A program made the translations under genes and the position numbers. Below are positions 44,315 to 52,270 of a stretch of 64,000 nt of DNA, piece by piece (the stretch's first letter is position 1; each line of letters begins with the position of its first letter). The notes under the pieces are model-generated. The model was not told the DNA's origin and did not search any database. It saw nothing but the letters and a program-made list of their open reading frames with translations. Source of the stretch: Candidatus Neomicrothrix sp. UBA2983 (GTDB taxonomy: Bacteria > Actinomycetota > Acidimicrobiia > Acidimicrobiales > MedAcidi-G1); NCBI GenBank assembly GCA_002346745.1, contig DEAL01000030.1:1-64000 (forward strand), read 5' to 3'.

Positions 44315-44620
44315 TCAGGCGGCGTCGTCGACGCCGCCGGTGCGCACGAGGCGTTCGAGGTGCTCGGCGCTGTACTCGGCGTCGATCCGGGCGGCCTCGG
44401 CGGCGACGGACGCCGCCAGATCGGAGTCGCAGGCAGCCGACTCGCGTCGCCACTCGGCCACGTAGCTGTCGGTGTCGGTGCAGCCGGCGACCATGGCGGC
44501 TCGGTCGATGGCGTGCTGGAAGCGGGCGTCGAGCAGGGCCTTCTCCCTGGTGCGGCCCCGCTGGGCGGTGACCTGGGCGGGGATGTCGCGCCAGTAGATG
44601 GTGACGAGTTGGGCGGCCAT
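44315..44620 (-). CDS. Small PF13769 'virulence factor'-like protein of the corrinoid cluster
   Basis: A 101-residue soluble protein beginning LVTIYWRDIPAQVTAQRGRTREKALLDARFQHAIDRAAM, which matches the PF13769-type 'virulence factor' family. The name is historical and no activity is known to me. Homologues are often encoded next to MeTr and DUF1638 genes, as here. It lies 3 bp from the DUF1638 gene and 56 bp from MeTr. A subunit, chaperone or assembly role in the methyltransferase system is a reasonable guess. Confidence 0.7.
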   Translation of the reverse strand: MAAQLVTIYWRDIPAQVTAQRGRTREKALLDARFQHAIDRAAMVAGCTDTDSYVAEWRRESAACDSDLAASVAAEAARIDAEYSAEHLERLVRTGGVDDAA

Positions 44621-44623
44621 GGC

Positions 44624-45274
44624 TCAGGGACTGGGGAGCGGACGGGTTGGGGCGGGGGCCTCGACGAGCCGAACGATACTCGGGGCCAGTTCGCCGTAGC
44701 CCGTGACCTGCTGTTCGAAGCGGAGGCCCAGCCGTTCGGCGGCGGCGGCGGCTCGGGCGGTGAGATCGGGGTCGTCGACCTGGGCGAGGTGGACGACCCG
44801 GGTGTAGTTGCCGAAGTAGTCGTCGCGGAGTTCGGGATGACGGTCGAGGCCGAGGGCGTCGATGACGAGGCGGTCGAAGTGCTTCACCAGGAAGTCCGTG
44901 AGGTAGAAGGTGCCCAGTTCGGCGTCCTGGAGCTCGGCGAAGGCTGCACTGCCTGCGAAGAACTCGTAGCAGTGGGCGCCGGGAAGGCGTTCGACGCCGA
45001 GTTCCTCGCAGACGGCGTCGAGCCGTCCGCCGGTGCCGCAGTCGGCGTACCCGACGTACACCTCGTCGTAGTCGTCCCGTGCCGCCCGGACACGCGCGGC
45101 GACGGCGTCGGGGATGAGGTCGGGGGTGTTGTGGTACGAGGCGGGAAGGCACTCGACGTCGATGCCGTCCAGGCGGTTGTTGCGGACGACCTCCAGGAGC
45201 TCCCGGGCGAGGGCCCCGCAGGCGACGACGAGGACCCGCCGTTCGGACGCCGGGGCGTCGACGCGGCTGGTCAT
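44624..45274 (-). CDS. DUF1638 protein of the corrinoid methyltransferase cluster
   Basis: A 216-residue DUF1638-family protein. Potential metal or active-site residues recur in short motifs: VACGAL, ECLPASYHNTPDLIP, YADCGTGGRLD, and PGAHCYEFFAG. The alternation of cysteine and histidine across the chain suggests metal or cofactor binding. DUF1638 proteins occur beside MttB/MtbC-type genes, so a part in corrinoid handling or amine binding is likely, but the reaction is unknown. The start is chosen at the ATG after a low-complexity Pro/Ala run that belongs to the intergenic region. Confidence 0.78.
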   Translation of the reverse strand: MTSRVDAPASERRVLVVACGALARELLEVVRNNRLDGIDVECLPASYHNTPDLIPDAVAARVRAARDDYDEVYVGYADCGTGGRLDAVCEELGVERLPGAHCYEFFAGSAAFAELQDAELGTFYLTDFLVKHFDRLVIDALGLDRHPELRDDYFGNYTRVVHLAQVDDPDLTARAAAAAERLGLRFEQQVTGYGELAPSIVRLVEAPAPTRPLPSP

Positions 45275-45281
45275 GTGGGGC

Positions 45282-45983
45282 CTAGGCGGCGTTTCGGCGC
45301 TCGGCGACGAGGCGGGAGGCGGTCTCGGCGGCGACGGCGGCGTCGCGGCAGTAGGCGTCGGCACCGATGGCCTCGCCGAACTCCTCGTTCAGCGGGGCGC
45401 CGCCGACGATCACCTGGAACTCGTCGCGGAGGCTCTTCTCGATCAGGGTGTCGATGACGACCTTCATGTAGGGCATGGTCGTCGTCAGCAGGGCCGACAT
45501 GCCGAGCAGGTCGGGCTTGTGCTCGTCGAGGGCGGCGAGGAACTCCTCGACGTCGGTGTTGATGCCCAGGTCGATGACCTCGAAGCCGGCTCCCTCGAGC
45601 ATCATGCCGACCAGGTTCTTGCCGATGTCGTGGATGTCGCCCTTGACGGTGCCTATGACGATCGTGCCGATCGGCTTGGCGCCGGTCTCGGCGAGCAGCG
45701 GCCGCAGGATGGCCATGCCGGCCTTCATGGCGTTGGCGGCAAGGAGCACCTCGGGGACGAAGAGGATGCCGTCGCGGAAGTCGATGCCGACGATCCGCAT
45801 GCCCTCGACGAGGGCGTCGTTGAGGACCTTGGAGGCGTCCCAGCCGCGTTCGAGCAGGATCTCGGTGCCCTCGACGATCTCGTCGGCCAGGCCGTCGTAG
45901 AGGTCGTCGTGCATCTGGGCGGTTAGGTCGTCGTCGGACAGTTCGGCCAGTACGACGTCCTGGTCGTGCAGTTCCTCGGCCAT
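45282..45983 (-). CDS. Corrinoid (B12-binding) protein, MtbC/MtgC-like
   Basis: A 233-residue corrinoid shuttle protein. A helical cap domain (about 20-100) is followed by a Rossmann B12-binding domain carrying the base-off/His-on signature GDIHDIGKNLVG with cobalt ligand H118. GMSALLTTTMPYM and VGGAPLNEEFGEAIGADAY complete the site. It carries the methyl group between the MttB-like enzyme (39795) and MeTr (43362). GGAG lies 9 bases before the ATG at 45983. An ATG five codons upstream (45998) is the alternative. It is the first gene of the leftward run, facing the IclR gene. Confidence 0.9.
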   Translation of the reverse strand: MAEELHDQDVVLAELSDDDLTAQMHDDLYDGLADEIVEGTEILLERGWDASKVLNDALVEGMRIVGIDFRDGILFVPEVLLAANAMKAGMAILRPLLAETGAKPIGTIVIGTVKGDIHDIGKNLVGMMLEGAGFEVIDLGINTDVEEFLAALDEHKPDLLGMSALLTTTMPYMKVVIDTLIEKSLRDEFQVIVGGAPLNEEFGEAIGADAYCRDAAVAAETASRLVAERRNAA

Positions 45984-46204
45984 CGTCACACGCTCCATTG
46001 CGGTTCGGGGTCCGGATCTCCGTTGACCAGGACAACGTAGTGGCTCCCACGAGTCGGGATGGTTCCACCGAATGGGATACGGGGAAACTTTCCCGAGATG
46101 CGGGAAGAGCCTGTATGGTGAAAGACTAGCGTCCAGCGGATCTGCGACCACCAACCCAACCCGCGAAATTCCGCGGCCGGGTCGACGCCTCGAAAGGAGG
46201 ACCA
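45984..46204. promoter_or_regulatory. Divergent control region of the corrinoid operon and the IclR gene
   Basis: This 221-bp spacer holds TACGTT (46039-46034, minus strand) as a candidate -10 for the corrinoid operon. On the plus strand TAGCGT (46127-46132) is a candidate -10 for iclR. Between them lies the palindrome at 46082-46094. AAAGGAGG (46193-46200) is an ideal ribosome binding site for the GTG start of the IclR gene. Confidence 0.5.
46082..46094. promoter_or_regulatory. Palindromic operator candidate GGGAAA-C-TTTCCC
   Basis: A perfect 13-bp palindrome upstream of the IclR promoter, followed by a GCGGGAA half-site at 46100-46106. IclR-family boxes commonly have GGAAA...TTTCC symmetry, so autoregulation and control of the corrinoid operon are likely. 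Related GGAA/TTCC symmetry appears before the dimethylglycine dehydrogenase gene. Confidence 0.55.
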
Positions 46205-46957
46205 GTGGGAGCCGTACAGAGCATCGACCGGGCCTTCGTTCTCCTCGAGTCCGTTGCCCGTGAACCGGGGGGCATCAGCGACCTTGCACGCGCGGTCGAC
46301 CTGCCGACGAGCACGGTCGCCCGCCTCCTGTCCACGCTTGAGGGGTGCGGAGCCGTCGAGCGCGATCCGGATGGCACCAGCTACCGCATCGGCCCGGCGA
46401 TCGTCACCATGGCCACCAGCGTCGATCCCACCCAGAGCCTCCTGGCTGTTGCCCAGCCGCACATGCTCGACCTGGTCGACCTGGTTGCCGAGGCGGTCGG
46501 GCTCGCCGTCCCCGTCGGCTACGACGTCCACTACATTGGGCAGATCGACTGCGTCAACCCGGTCCAGGTCCGCGACTGGACCGGGACCAGCCTCCCGATG
46601 CACGTCGTGCCCTCGGGCCTGGTGATTCTGGCCCACTGGCCCGAGGCGGCCGTCGAACGCTTCCTCGCCCGGACTCTCGAGCGCTACACGCCTGAGACCA
46701 TGGTCGACCCGGACCAGCTGCGAGCGCGGCTCGAGCACATCCGCGCCGACGGCTACGCCTGGGTCCTGGAGGAGTTCTCCGAGGGGATCAACTCGGTCGC
46801 CGCCCCACTGTTCAACGGCACCGGGTCCGTGATCGGGGCGCTCCACAGCCACGGCCCGGCGTACCGCTTCCCCGACGAGGCCCTCCGGGACATCATCACC
46901 GGCCGGGTCGTCGCCACGGCGGCGTCGGTGTCCGAGGCCCTCGGCCACATGGTCTGA
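46205..46957 (+). CDS. IclR-family transcriptional regulator
   Basis: A 250-residue regulator. The N-terminal winged helix (GGISDLARAVDLPTSTVARLLSTL, about 22-45) is followed by an IclR effector domain with VGLAVPVGYDVHYIGQID and EFSEGINSVAAPLFNGTGSVIGAL. GTG is the start, with AAAGGAGG 4 bases away. It is divergent from the corrinoid methyltransferase operon and probably senses glycine betaine, carnitine or a breakdown product. Whether it activates or represses cannot be read from sequence. Confidence 0.9.
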   Translation: MGAVQSIDRAFVLLESVAREPGGISDLARAVDLPTSTVARLLSTLEGCGAVERDPDGTSYRIGPAIVTMATSVDPTQSLLAVAQPHMLDLVDLVAEAVGLAVPVGYDVHYIGQIDCVNPVQVRDWTGTSLPMHVVPSGLVILAHWPEAAVERFLARTLERYTPETMVDPDQLRARLEHIRADGYAWVLEEFSEGINSVAAPLFNGTGSVIGALHSHGPAYRFPDEALRDIITGRVVATAASVSEALGHMV

Positions 46958-46994
46958 GCGGGCCGCACTAGCCACTACCGGTCGCCCGTCGCCC

Positions 46995-47822
46995 ATGTCC
47001 GCCGGCTACGGCGTCGCCGCCTCCCTCGGGATCGGGATCGGCGACCACCTGTCGCGCGGTGCTGCCGAGCGCGGCGGCCTGCGCCAGACCCTGTGCGTCG
47101 TCTTCCTCGTCTCGGCGCCGGTCTCGGTCGTCGGCGCACTCCTGCTCGGGAGCGAGTGGCGTGGTGACGACATGCTGCTCGGTGCGCTCACCGGCCTCCT
47201 CGCCGTGGTGGCCCTGGTCTGCCTCTACCTGGGGTACGCCTCGGCCACCGCGGGCGTGGTCGGGCCGCCGGCGGCGGTCGTGGCGGTCCTCCTCCCGGTG
47301 GCGGTCGACTTCGCGACCGAGGGGATGCCGGAAGCGCGTGTGGTCGCCGGCGTCGGCATCGGGGTGGCGTCGGTGCTGGCCATCTCCTACGCGCCCCTCT
47401 TCGGCGGCAACGTCCGAAGGGGCCTCTTCTTCAGCGTGTTCGCCGGACTCGGCTACGGGTCGCTCTTCATCGTCCTCGACCAACTCAGCCCCGAGAGCGG
47501 CTTCTGGCCGGTTGTCGTCCAGCGGCTGGTCGCCTTCGGCTGCATGGCGATCGCTTGCCTCGTCGTCCGGGAGCGGATCCTCCCGTCCGGCCCCGTGCTC
47601 CGGACGGCGTCCCTGGGGGCGGCGGTCGCCGGCCTCGGTGCCCTGTCGTTCGTCTATGGCGTCCAGCACGGCGACCTGGCGCCGATCGCCGTGACCGGAA
47701 CGCAGTACGCGGCCGTGACGGTCGTCTGCGGGATCCTCTTCCGTGGCGAGCGCCTCTGGTGGTGGCAGGTGCTGGGCCTGTGTGGCTCGGTCACCGCCGT
47801 GGGCCTGCTCGTGGCGGGGTGA
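46995..47822 (+). CDS. EamA/DMT-type membrane transporter
   Basis: A 275-residue protein with about ten transmembrane segments in two repeats, as in EamA (drug/metabolite transporter) permeases. The first half ends near residue 135 and the second starts with GLFFSVFAGLGYGSLFI. The final repeat ends with LWWWQVLGLCGSVTAVGLLVAG, as is usual for EamA proteins. The substrate is unknown. It lies between the IclR and SDR genes, so amine or betaine transport is possible. Confidence 0.75.
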   Translation: MSAGYGVAASLGIGIGDHLSRGAAERGGLRQTLCVVFLVSAPVSVVGALLLGSEWRGDDMLLGALTGLLAVVALVCLYLGYASATAGVVGPPAAVVAVLLPVAVDFATEGMPEARVVAGVGIGVASVLAISYAPLFGGNVRRGLFFSVFAGLGYGSLFIVLDQLSPESGFWPVVVQRLVAFGCMAIACLVVRERILPSGPVLRTASLGAAVAGLGALSFVYGVQHGDLAPIAVTGTQYAAVTVVCGILFRGERLWWWQVLGLCGSVTAVGLLVAG

Positions 47823-47917
47823 GGGGGGTGCCGGCACGTGTGGAGGCATGGGCGACGAGGTCGTGGGCAGTTGGTCGCGGGGTGAGGGTCGGGCGCGGCC
47901 GTCCGGGGGGCAGGGAG

Positions 47918-47923
47918 TAGGTT
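47918..47923 (+). promoter_or_regulatory. Leaderless -10 element (TAGGTT) for the SDR gene
   Basis: TAGGTT ends 8 bases before the GTG at 47932, supporting that start and a leaderless transcript. Confidence 0.45.
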
Positions 47924-47931
47924 CCGCGACC

Positions 47932-48723
47932 GTGGACACTCCCGCCGGTTCCCCCGTCTGGCCGCCGCGCGTCGTCGTCACGGCCGGCGCCTCGGGCATC
48001 GGGCGCGCCATGGTCGACGCCTTTCTCGAGGTGGGGGCACGCGTCCACGTGGCCGACCTCCCCGGCCACGGCGGCGACCTGCCCGACGGGATTGGTTTCA
48101 CCGGTGGCGACGTGTCGGACCCGGACGACGTGGACCGACTGTTCGGCGAGGCCGTCGCCGTCATGGGTTCGGTCGACGTGCTCTGCAACAACGTCGGCAT
48201 CGCCGGGCCGACCGGCCCGGTCGAGGACCTCGAGGTCGCCGGTTGGGACGAGACGATGGCCGTCAACGTGCGGTCCATGTTCCTGTGCTGCCGGCGGGCG
48301 GTGCCGTTGATGCGCGCCGCCGGCGGGGGATCGGTCATCAACACCTCGTCGACCGCCGGCCAGGTCGGGTATCCGCTGCGGTCGCCGTACGCCGCCTCGA
48401 AGTGGGCGGTGGTGGGCCTGGGGGCGACCCTGGCGATGGAGCTGGGCGAGTTCGGGATCCGCACCAACACCCTCTGCCCGGGTTCGGTCGGTGGCGACCG
48501 CATGGACCGGGTGATCGCGGCGGAGGCGGCGGCGCTCGGCATCGGCGAGGAGGCCGTCCGCGGCCGGTACGAGGACCAGGTCTCGATGCGTACGTTCGTG
48601 GAGGGCCGCGACATCGCGGCGATGGCGGTGTTCCTGGCCTCGCCGGCGGCCCGCCACGTCAACGGACAGGTGATCGCGGTGGATGGGGGCCTCGAGTCGC
48701 TGCGCACCACGTTCCGTACCTGA
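47932..48723 (+). CDS. Short-chain dehydrogenase/reductase
   Basis: A 263-residue classical SDR. TAGASGIGRA (17-26) binds NAD(P), NNVGIAG is the structural NNAG motif, and the catalytic S140-Y153-K157 set is in INTSSTAGQVGYPLRSPYAASK. I chose GTG 47932 because the fold begins directly after it and a -10 element precedes it. An ATG at 47848 would add a 28-residue Gly/Arg-rich tail. The substrate is unknown; a hydroxy-acid or alcohol of the betaine pathway is possible. Confidence 0.83.
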   Translation: MDTPAGSPVWPPRVVVTAGASGIGRAMVDAFLEVGARVHVADLPGHGGDLPDGIGFTGGDVSDPDDVDRLFGEAVAVMGSVDVLCNNVGIAGPTGPVEDLEVAGWDETMAVNVRSMFLCCRRAVPLMRAAGGGSVINTSSTAGQVGYPLRSPYAASKWAVVGLGATLAMELGEFGIRTNTLCPGSVGGDRMDRVIAAEAAALGIGEEAVRGRYEDQVSMRTFVEGRDIAAMAVFLASPAARHVNGQVIAVDGGLESLRTTFRT

Positions 48724-48815
48724 TTCGGAATCGGGTTTCCGGGTCGCGGAACGTTCCCGGGTCGCGGAACCATCTCGCGATGCGGAGGGCTTTCCCGGTG
48801 CGTGGATAGCCTCGC
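48722..48815. promoter_or_regulatory. Dyad-rich promoter region of the dimethylglycine dehydrogenase gene
   Basis: In 48724-48917 there is no gene. It holds the palindromes GATTC-G-GAATC (48722-48732) and GGAACGTTCC (48748-48757), the latter flanked by TTCC/GGAA half-sites in repeated GGGTCGCGGAA units (48741-48751, 48759-48769). GATGCGG follows at 48779-48785 and TAGCCT at 48807-48812 as a candidate -10. GATGCGG and a TAGC-type -10 occur in the same order before iclR, so the two promoters may share a regulator. The leader to the ATG would be about 100 nt. Confidence 0.5.
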
Positions 48816-48917
48816 ACGTGCGCAGTCGCCCACCGTGGTCTACGGTCGCACCGCTGCCACCCTGTCCCGTCCGTGCCGGCCATCGTGCCGGCCGTCGTTG
48901 CGATATGGAGCACCTCC

Positions 48918-51452
48918 ATGAGTGATTTCCCCGAACGCGCCAAGGTCGTCGTGATCGGAGCCGGCATCGTGGGCAACTGCCTCGTCGGCCACCTCGCCCG
49001 CCTCGGCTGGACCGACCTCGTCCTCCTGGACAAGGGCCCGCTCCCGAACCCCGGTGGTTCCACGGGCCACGCCTCCAACTTCATCTTCCCGGTCGACCAC
49101 AACAAGGAGATGGCCCTGCTCGGCGAGCAGAGCGCCAACCAGTTCCGGGACCTGGGCCTCTCGGTCGACTCGGGCGGCATCGAGGTCGCCCGCACCGAGG
49201 AGCGCATGCACGAACTCACCCGGCGCATGACCTCGGCCAAGGCCTGGGGCATCGAGGCCCATCTCCTCACTCCGGCACAAGTCAAGGAACTCGTCCCGTT
49301 CGTCAACGAGGAGGTCATCCTCGGCGGCTTCTACAGCCCGACCGTCTCGGTCGTTGACTCGCTCGAGACCGGCACCGTCATGCGCAAGGAGGCCATTGAG
49401 ACGGCCGGCTGCCAGGTGTTCGCCAACACCGAGGTGCTCGACATCCTCACCGAGGACGGCCCGAATGAGGGCGACCGCACCGTCACCGGCGTCGTGACCG
49501 ACAAGGGCACCATCGAGGCCGAGTACGTCGCCATCGCCTGCGGCGTCTGGTCCAACCGGATCGCCAACATGGCCGGCGCCACCATCCCCCTGGTGCCCGC
49601 CGTCCACCAGATGGCCGACGTCGGACCCCTCGACGTCCTCGCCGAGACCAACAACGAGATCGGCTACCCGATCGTCCGCGACATGGACACCTTCTGCTAC
49701 GAGCGCCAGTCGGCCGGCTCGATGGAGGTCGGTTCGTACGGCCACCGGCCGATCCTCCACCACCCCGACGAGATCCCCTCCAACGAGGAGGCGGCGCTCT
49801 CGCCCACCGAGATGCCGTTCACCCCGGACGACTTCGACGCCCAGATGGAGACCGCCATCGAACTGATGGACATGCTCGGCGACGCCGAGATCAAGTACGC
49901 CATCAACGGCCTCCTCTCCATGACGCCCGACACCATGCCGTGCCTCGGCGAGACCGCCGAGGTCCGCAATCTGTGGTCGGCGGCCGCCGTCTGGGTCAAG
50001 GAGGGTCCCGGCATGGCCCAGGTGGTCGCCGAGTGGATGACCTACGGGTACCCCCGCGTCATCGACGCCCATGGCGCCGACGTCGCCCGCTTCTACGACG
50101 AGGAGCGCAACGACGAACACATCTGGGCGCGGGCCGACGAGCACTTCAACAAGACCTATGGCATCGTCCACCCGGCCGAGCAGTGGGAGGGACGCCGCAA
50201 CCTGTCCGTGGGTCCCTACTTCTCGCGCCAGGAGGAGTTGGGGGCCATGTTCTTCCAGGCCCGCACCTGGGAGCGGCCGCAGTGGTTCGAGTCCAACGCC
50301 GACCTGGTCGGGCGCTATGGCCTCGAGGAGCGAGAGGTCGAGTGGGACAACCGCTGGTGGAGCCCGATCACCACCGGCGAGCACCTCAACCTGCGCGAGA
50401 ACTGCGGCCTCGTCGACCTGAGCGCGTTCCAGGTCTACGAACTCGAGGGCCCCGGCGCCGTCGAGTACGCCGACCGCCTCGCCGTCAACAAGGTGGACGT
50501 GCCCGTCGGCCGGTCGATCTACACGCCGTGGCTCAACGCCGACGGCGGCTTCCACTCCGACCTCACCATGATGCGCCTCGGCGAGGACCGGGTGCGGATC
50601 GTCACGGGCGTCTTCGACGGTGGCCGCGACTCGTTCTGGGTGCGCCGCCACCTGCCGGCCGACGGCTCGGTCACCTACCGCAACATCACACGCGACGTCA
50701 CGACGCTGGGCCTCTGGGGCCCCAACGCCCCGGCGGTTCTGGGCCAGCTCACCGACCACGACCTGACCCAGGAGGGCTCGCCCTACGGCTCGGTCCTCGA
50801 CGTGGTGCTCGACCGTGGCGGCACGCCCGTGCCGGTCTCGCTGTTTCGCATCTCCTACGTCGGCGATACCGGCTGGGAGGTCTACACCGACTGGGACAAC
50901 GGCCCCGCCCTCTGGGACAGCCTCATGCGGGCTGGCGCCGACCTCGGCATCCGGCCCACCGGCGGCGGCGTCTACGGGTCGTCCGGTCGCCTCGAGAAGG
51001 GCTACCGACTCATGGGTGCCGAGTTGGAGAGCGAGTACAACCCGCTCGAGGCAGGCCTCGCCCGCCCGAGGGTAAAGGCCGCCGACTTCATCGGCAAGGA
51101 GGCCTACCTCGCTGCCCGTGAGCGGGGCGCCCCCGAGGTGGTCATGTGCACCCTCACCGTCGAGGACCTCACCGACGGCCAGGGCCGCAAGCGCTACATG
51201 ATGGGCGGCAACGAGCCGATCCTGACCACCGACGGCGACCGGATCACCGACTCGCACGGCCGCGTCAGCCGGGCGACCTCGGCGGGCTGGGGCCCGTCGG
51301 TCGGCAAGCACCTTCTCATGGCCTACCTCCCGAACGAACTGGCGGTGCCCGGCACCCGCCTGCAGGTCATGTACATGAACGAGCTGTACCCGGTGGAGGT
51401 CGCCTCGACCGGCGCAATATTCGACCCCGACGACACGCGGATGAAGGCCTGA
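48918..51452 (+). CDS. Dimethylglycine/sarcosine dehydrogenase-type flavoprotein (DAO + GcvT fusion)
   Basis: An 844-residue protein of the dimethylglycine/sarcosine dehydrogenase family. An N-terminal FAD domain starts VVVIGAGIVGNCLVGHLAR (10-28). H51 in PGGSTGHASNFIFPVD aligns with the histidine that carries covalent FAD in dimethylglycine oxidase. A middle domain leads into a GcvT-like folate domain (about 400-740, ENCGLVDLSAFQVYELEG) and a GcvT C-terminal barrel. The enzyme oxidises N-methyl groups and passes them to THF as methylene-THF. The two ETF genes directly downstream indicate a dehydrogenase, not an oxidase. Dimethylglycine from betaine demethylation is the natural substrate; sarcosine or choline-derived amines are alternatives. 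Confidence 0.88.
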   Translation: MSDFPERAKVVVIGAGIVGNCLVGHLARLGWTDLVLLDKGPLPNPGGSTGHASNFIFPVDHNKEMALLGEQSANQFRDLGLSVDSGGIEVARTEERMHELTRRMTSAKAWGIEAHLLTPAQVKELVPFVNEEVILGGFYSPTVSVVDSLETGTVMRKEAIETAGCQVFANTEVLDILTEDGPNEGDRTVTGVVTDKGTIEAEYVAIACGVWSNRIANMAGATIPLVPAVHQMADVGPLDVLAETNNEIGYPIVRDMDTFCYERQSAGSMEVGSYGHRPILHHPDEIPSNEEAALSPTEMPFTPDDFDAQMETAIELMDMLGDAEIKYAINGLLSMTPDTMPCLGETAEVRNLWSAAAVWVKEGPGMAQVVAEWMTYGYPRVIDAHGADVARFYDEERNDEHIWARADEHFNKTYGIVHPAEQWEGRRNLSVGPYFSRQEELGAMFFQARTWERPQWFESNADLVGRYGLEEREVEWDNRWWSPITTGEHLNLRENCGLVDLSAFQVYELEGPGAVEYADRLAVNKVDVPVGRSIYTPWLNADGGFHSDLTMMRLGEDRVRIVTGVFDGGRDSFWVRRHLPADGSVTYRNITRDVTTLGLWGPNAPAVLGQLTDHDLTQEGSPYGSVLDVVLDRGGTPVPVSLFRISYVGDTGWEVYTDWDNGPALWDSLMRAGADLGIRPTGGGVYGSSGRLEKGYRLMGAELESEYNPLEAGLARPRVKAADFIGKEAYLAARERGAPEVVMCTLTVEDLTDGQGRKRYMMGGNEPILTTDGDRITDSHGRVSRATSAGWGPSVGKHLLMAYLPNELAVPGTRLQVMYMNELYPVEVASTGAIFDPDDTRMKA

Positions 51453-51502
51453 CCTCCGGGTCGGCCCCGCCCGTCGCACACCCCCCGAGACAGGAGTCGA
51501 CG

Positions 51503-52270
51503 ATGAGGATCCTCGTCTGCGTCAAGCGCGTCCCCGCTCCCGGCGCCAAGATCAACGTCACCGCCGACGGCCTGGCCGTCGACACCCAGCACCTCGGCTT
51601 CACCACGAGTCCGCATGAGGAGTGCGCCCTCGAGGAGGCCGTCCAGGTCACCGAGCAGTACGGCGGCGAGGTCACCGTGCTGACCCTCGGCCCCGTCGCC
51701 GCCGAGGAGCAGCTCCGGTACGCCGCCAGTGTCGGCGCCCACAAGCTGGTCCTCGTGCCCATCGAGGAGGTCGACTGGGACCCGCAGCGCACCGCCGCGG
51801 CCCTGACGTCCGCCATCGGTGACCTCGAGGCCACCGACGGCGCTTTCGACCTGCTGCTGTTCGGCAACGAGTCGGCCGACGCCGGTGGCTTCCAGGTCGG
51901 CGTCCGGGTGGCCCACGCCCTCGGTCGCCCGATCGTCAACGGCATCAAGGGCATCGACGTCGGTGACGGCCCCGTCACGGCCCGCCGCGAGATCGACGGC
52001 GGCTTCGAGGTCTACGAGGTTCCGACGCCGGCGGTGCTCGGCGTCAAGGAGGGCATCAACCTGCCCCGCTACCCGACCATGAAGGGCCGGCTCGCCTCCA
52101 AGAAGGCCGAGCTGACGACCAGCGAGCAGGTCGTCGACGCCGGCGGCCAGGACCGGGTCCGGCTCCACCGCCCGGTCGAGCAGGTCAGCGAGACGGTCAT
52201 CCTGGGCGAGGGGCCGGACGCCGCCGCCGCCGTGGTGGATGTCCTCGAGGAGCTGGGGGTGCTGGCATGA
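51503..52270 (+). CDS. etfB: Electron transfer flavoprotein, beta subunit
   Basis: A 255-residue ETF-beta. MRILVCVKRVPAPGAKI opens the AMP-binding subunit, and LLFGNESADAGGFQVGVRVAHAL and PAVLGVKEGINLPRYPTMKGRLASKK (the family signature near 190-215) confirm it. It follows the dimethylglycine dehydrogenase by 50 bp and overlaps etfA by four bases. It should accept electrons from that dehydrogenase and from the acyl-CoA dehydrogenase at 60320. Confidence 0.9.
   Translation: MRILVCVKRVPAPGAKINVTADGLAVDTQHLGFTTSPHEECALEEAVQVTEQYGGEVTVLTLGPVAAEEQLRYAASVGAHKLVLVPIEEVDWDPQRTAAALTSAIGDLEATDGAFDLLLFGNESADAGGFQVGVRVAHALGRPIVNGIKGIDVGDGPVTARREIDGGFEVYEVPTPAVLGVKEGINLPRYPTMKGRLASKKAELTTSEQVVDAGGQDRVRLHRPVEQVSETVILGEGPDAAAAVVDVLEELGVLA

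Noticed and set aside
48818..48917. Possible glycine or other riboswitch in the leader of the dimethylglycine dehydrogenase gene
   Set aside because: Only a short GTGCCGGCC direct repeat is seen. There is no recognisable aptamer core.
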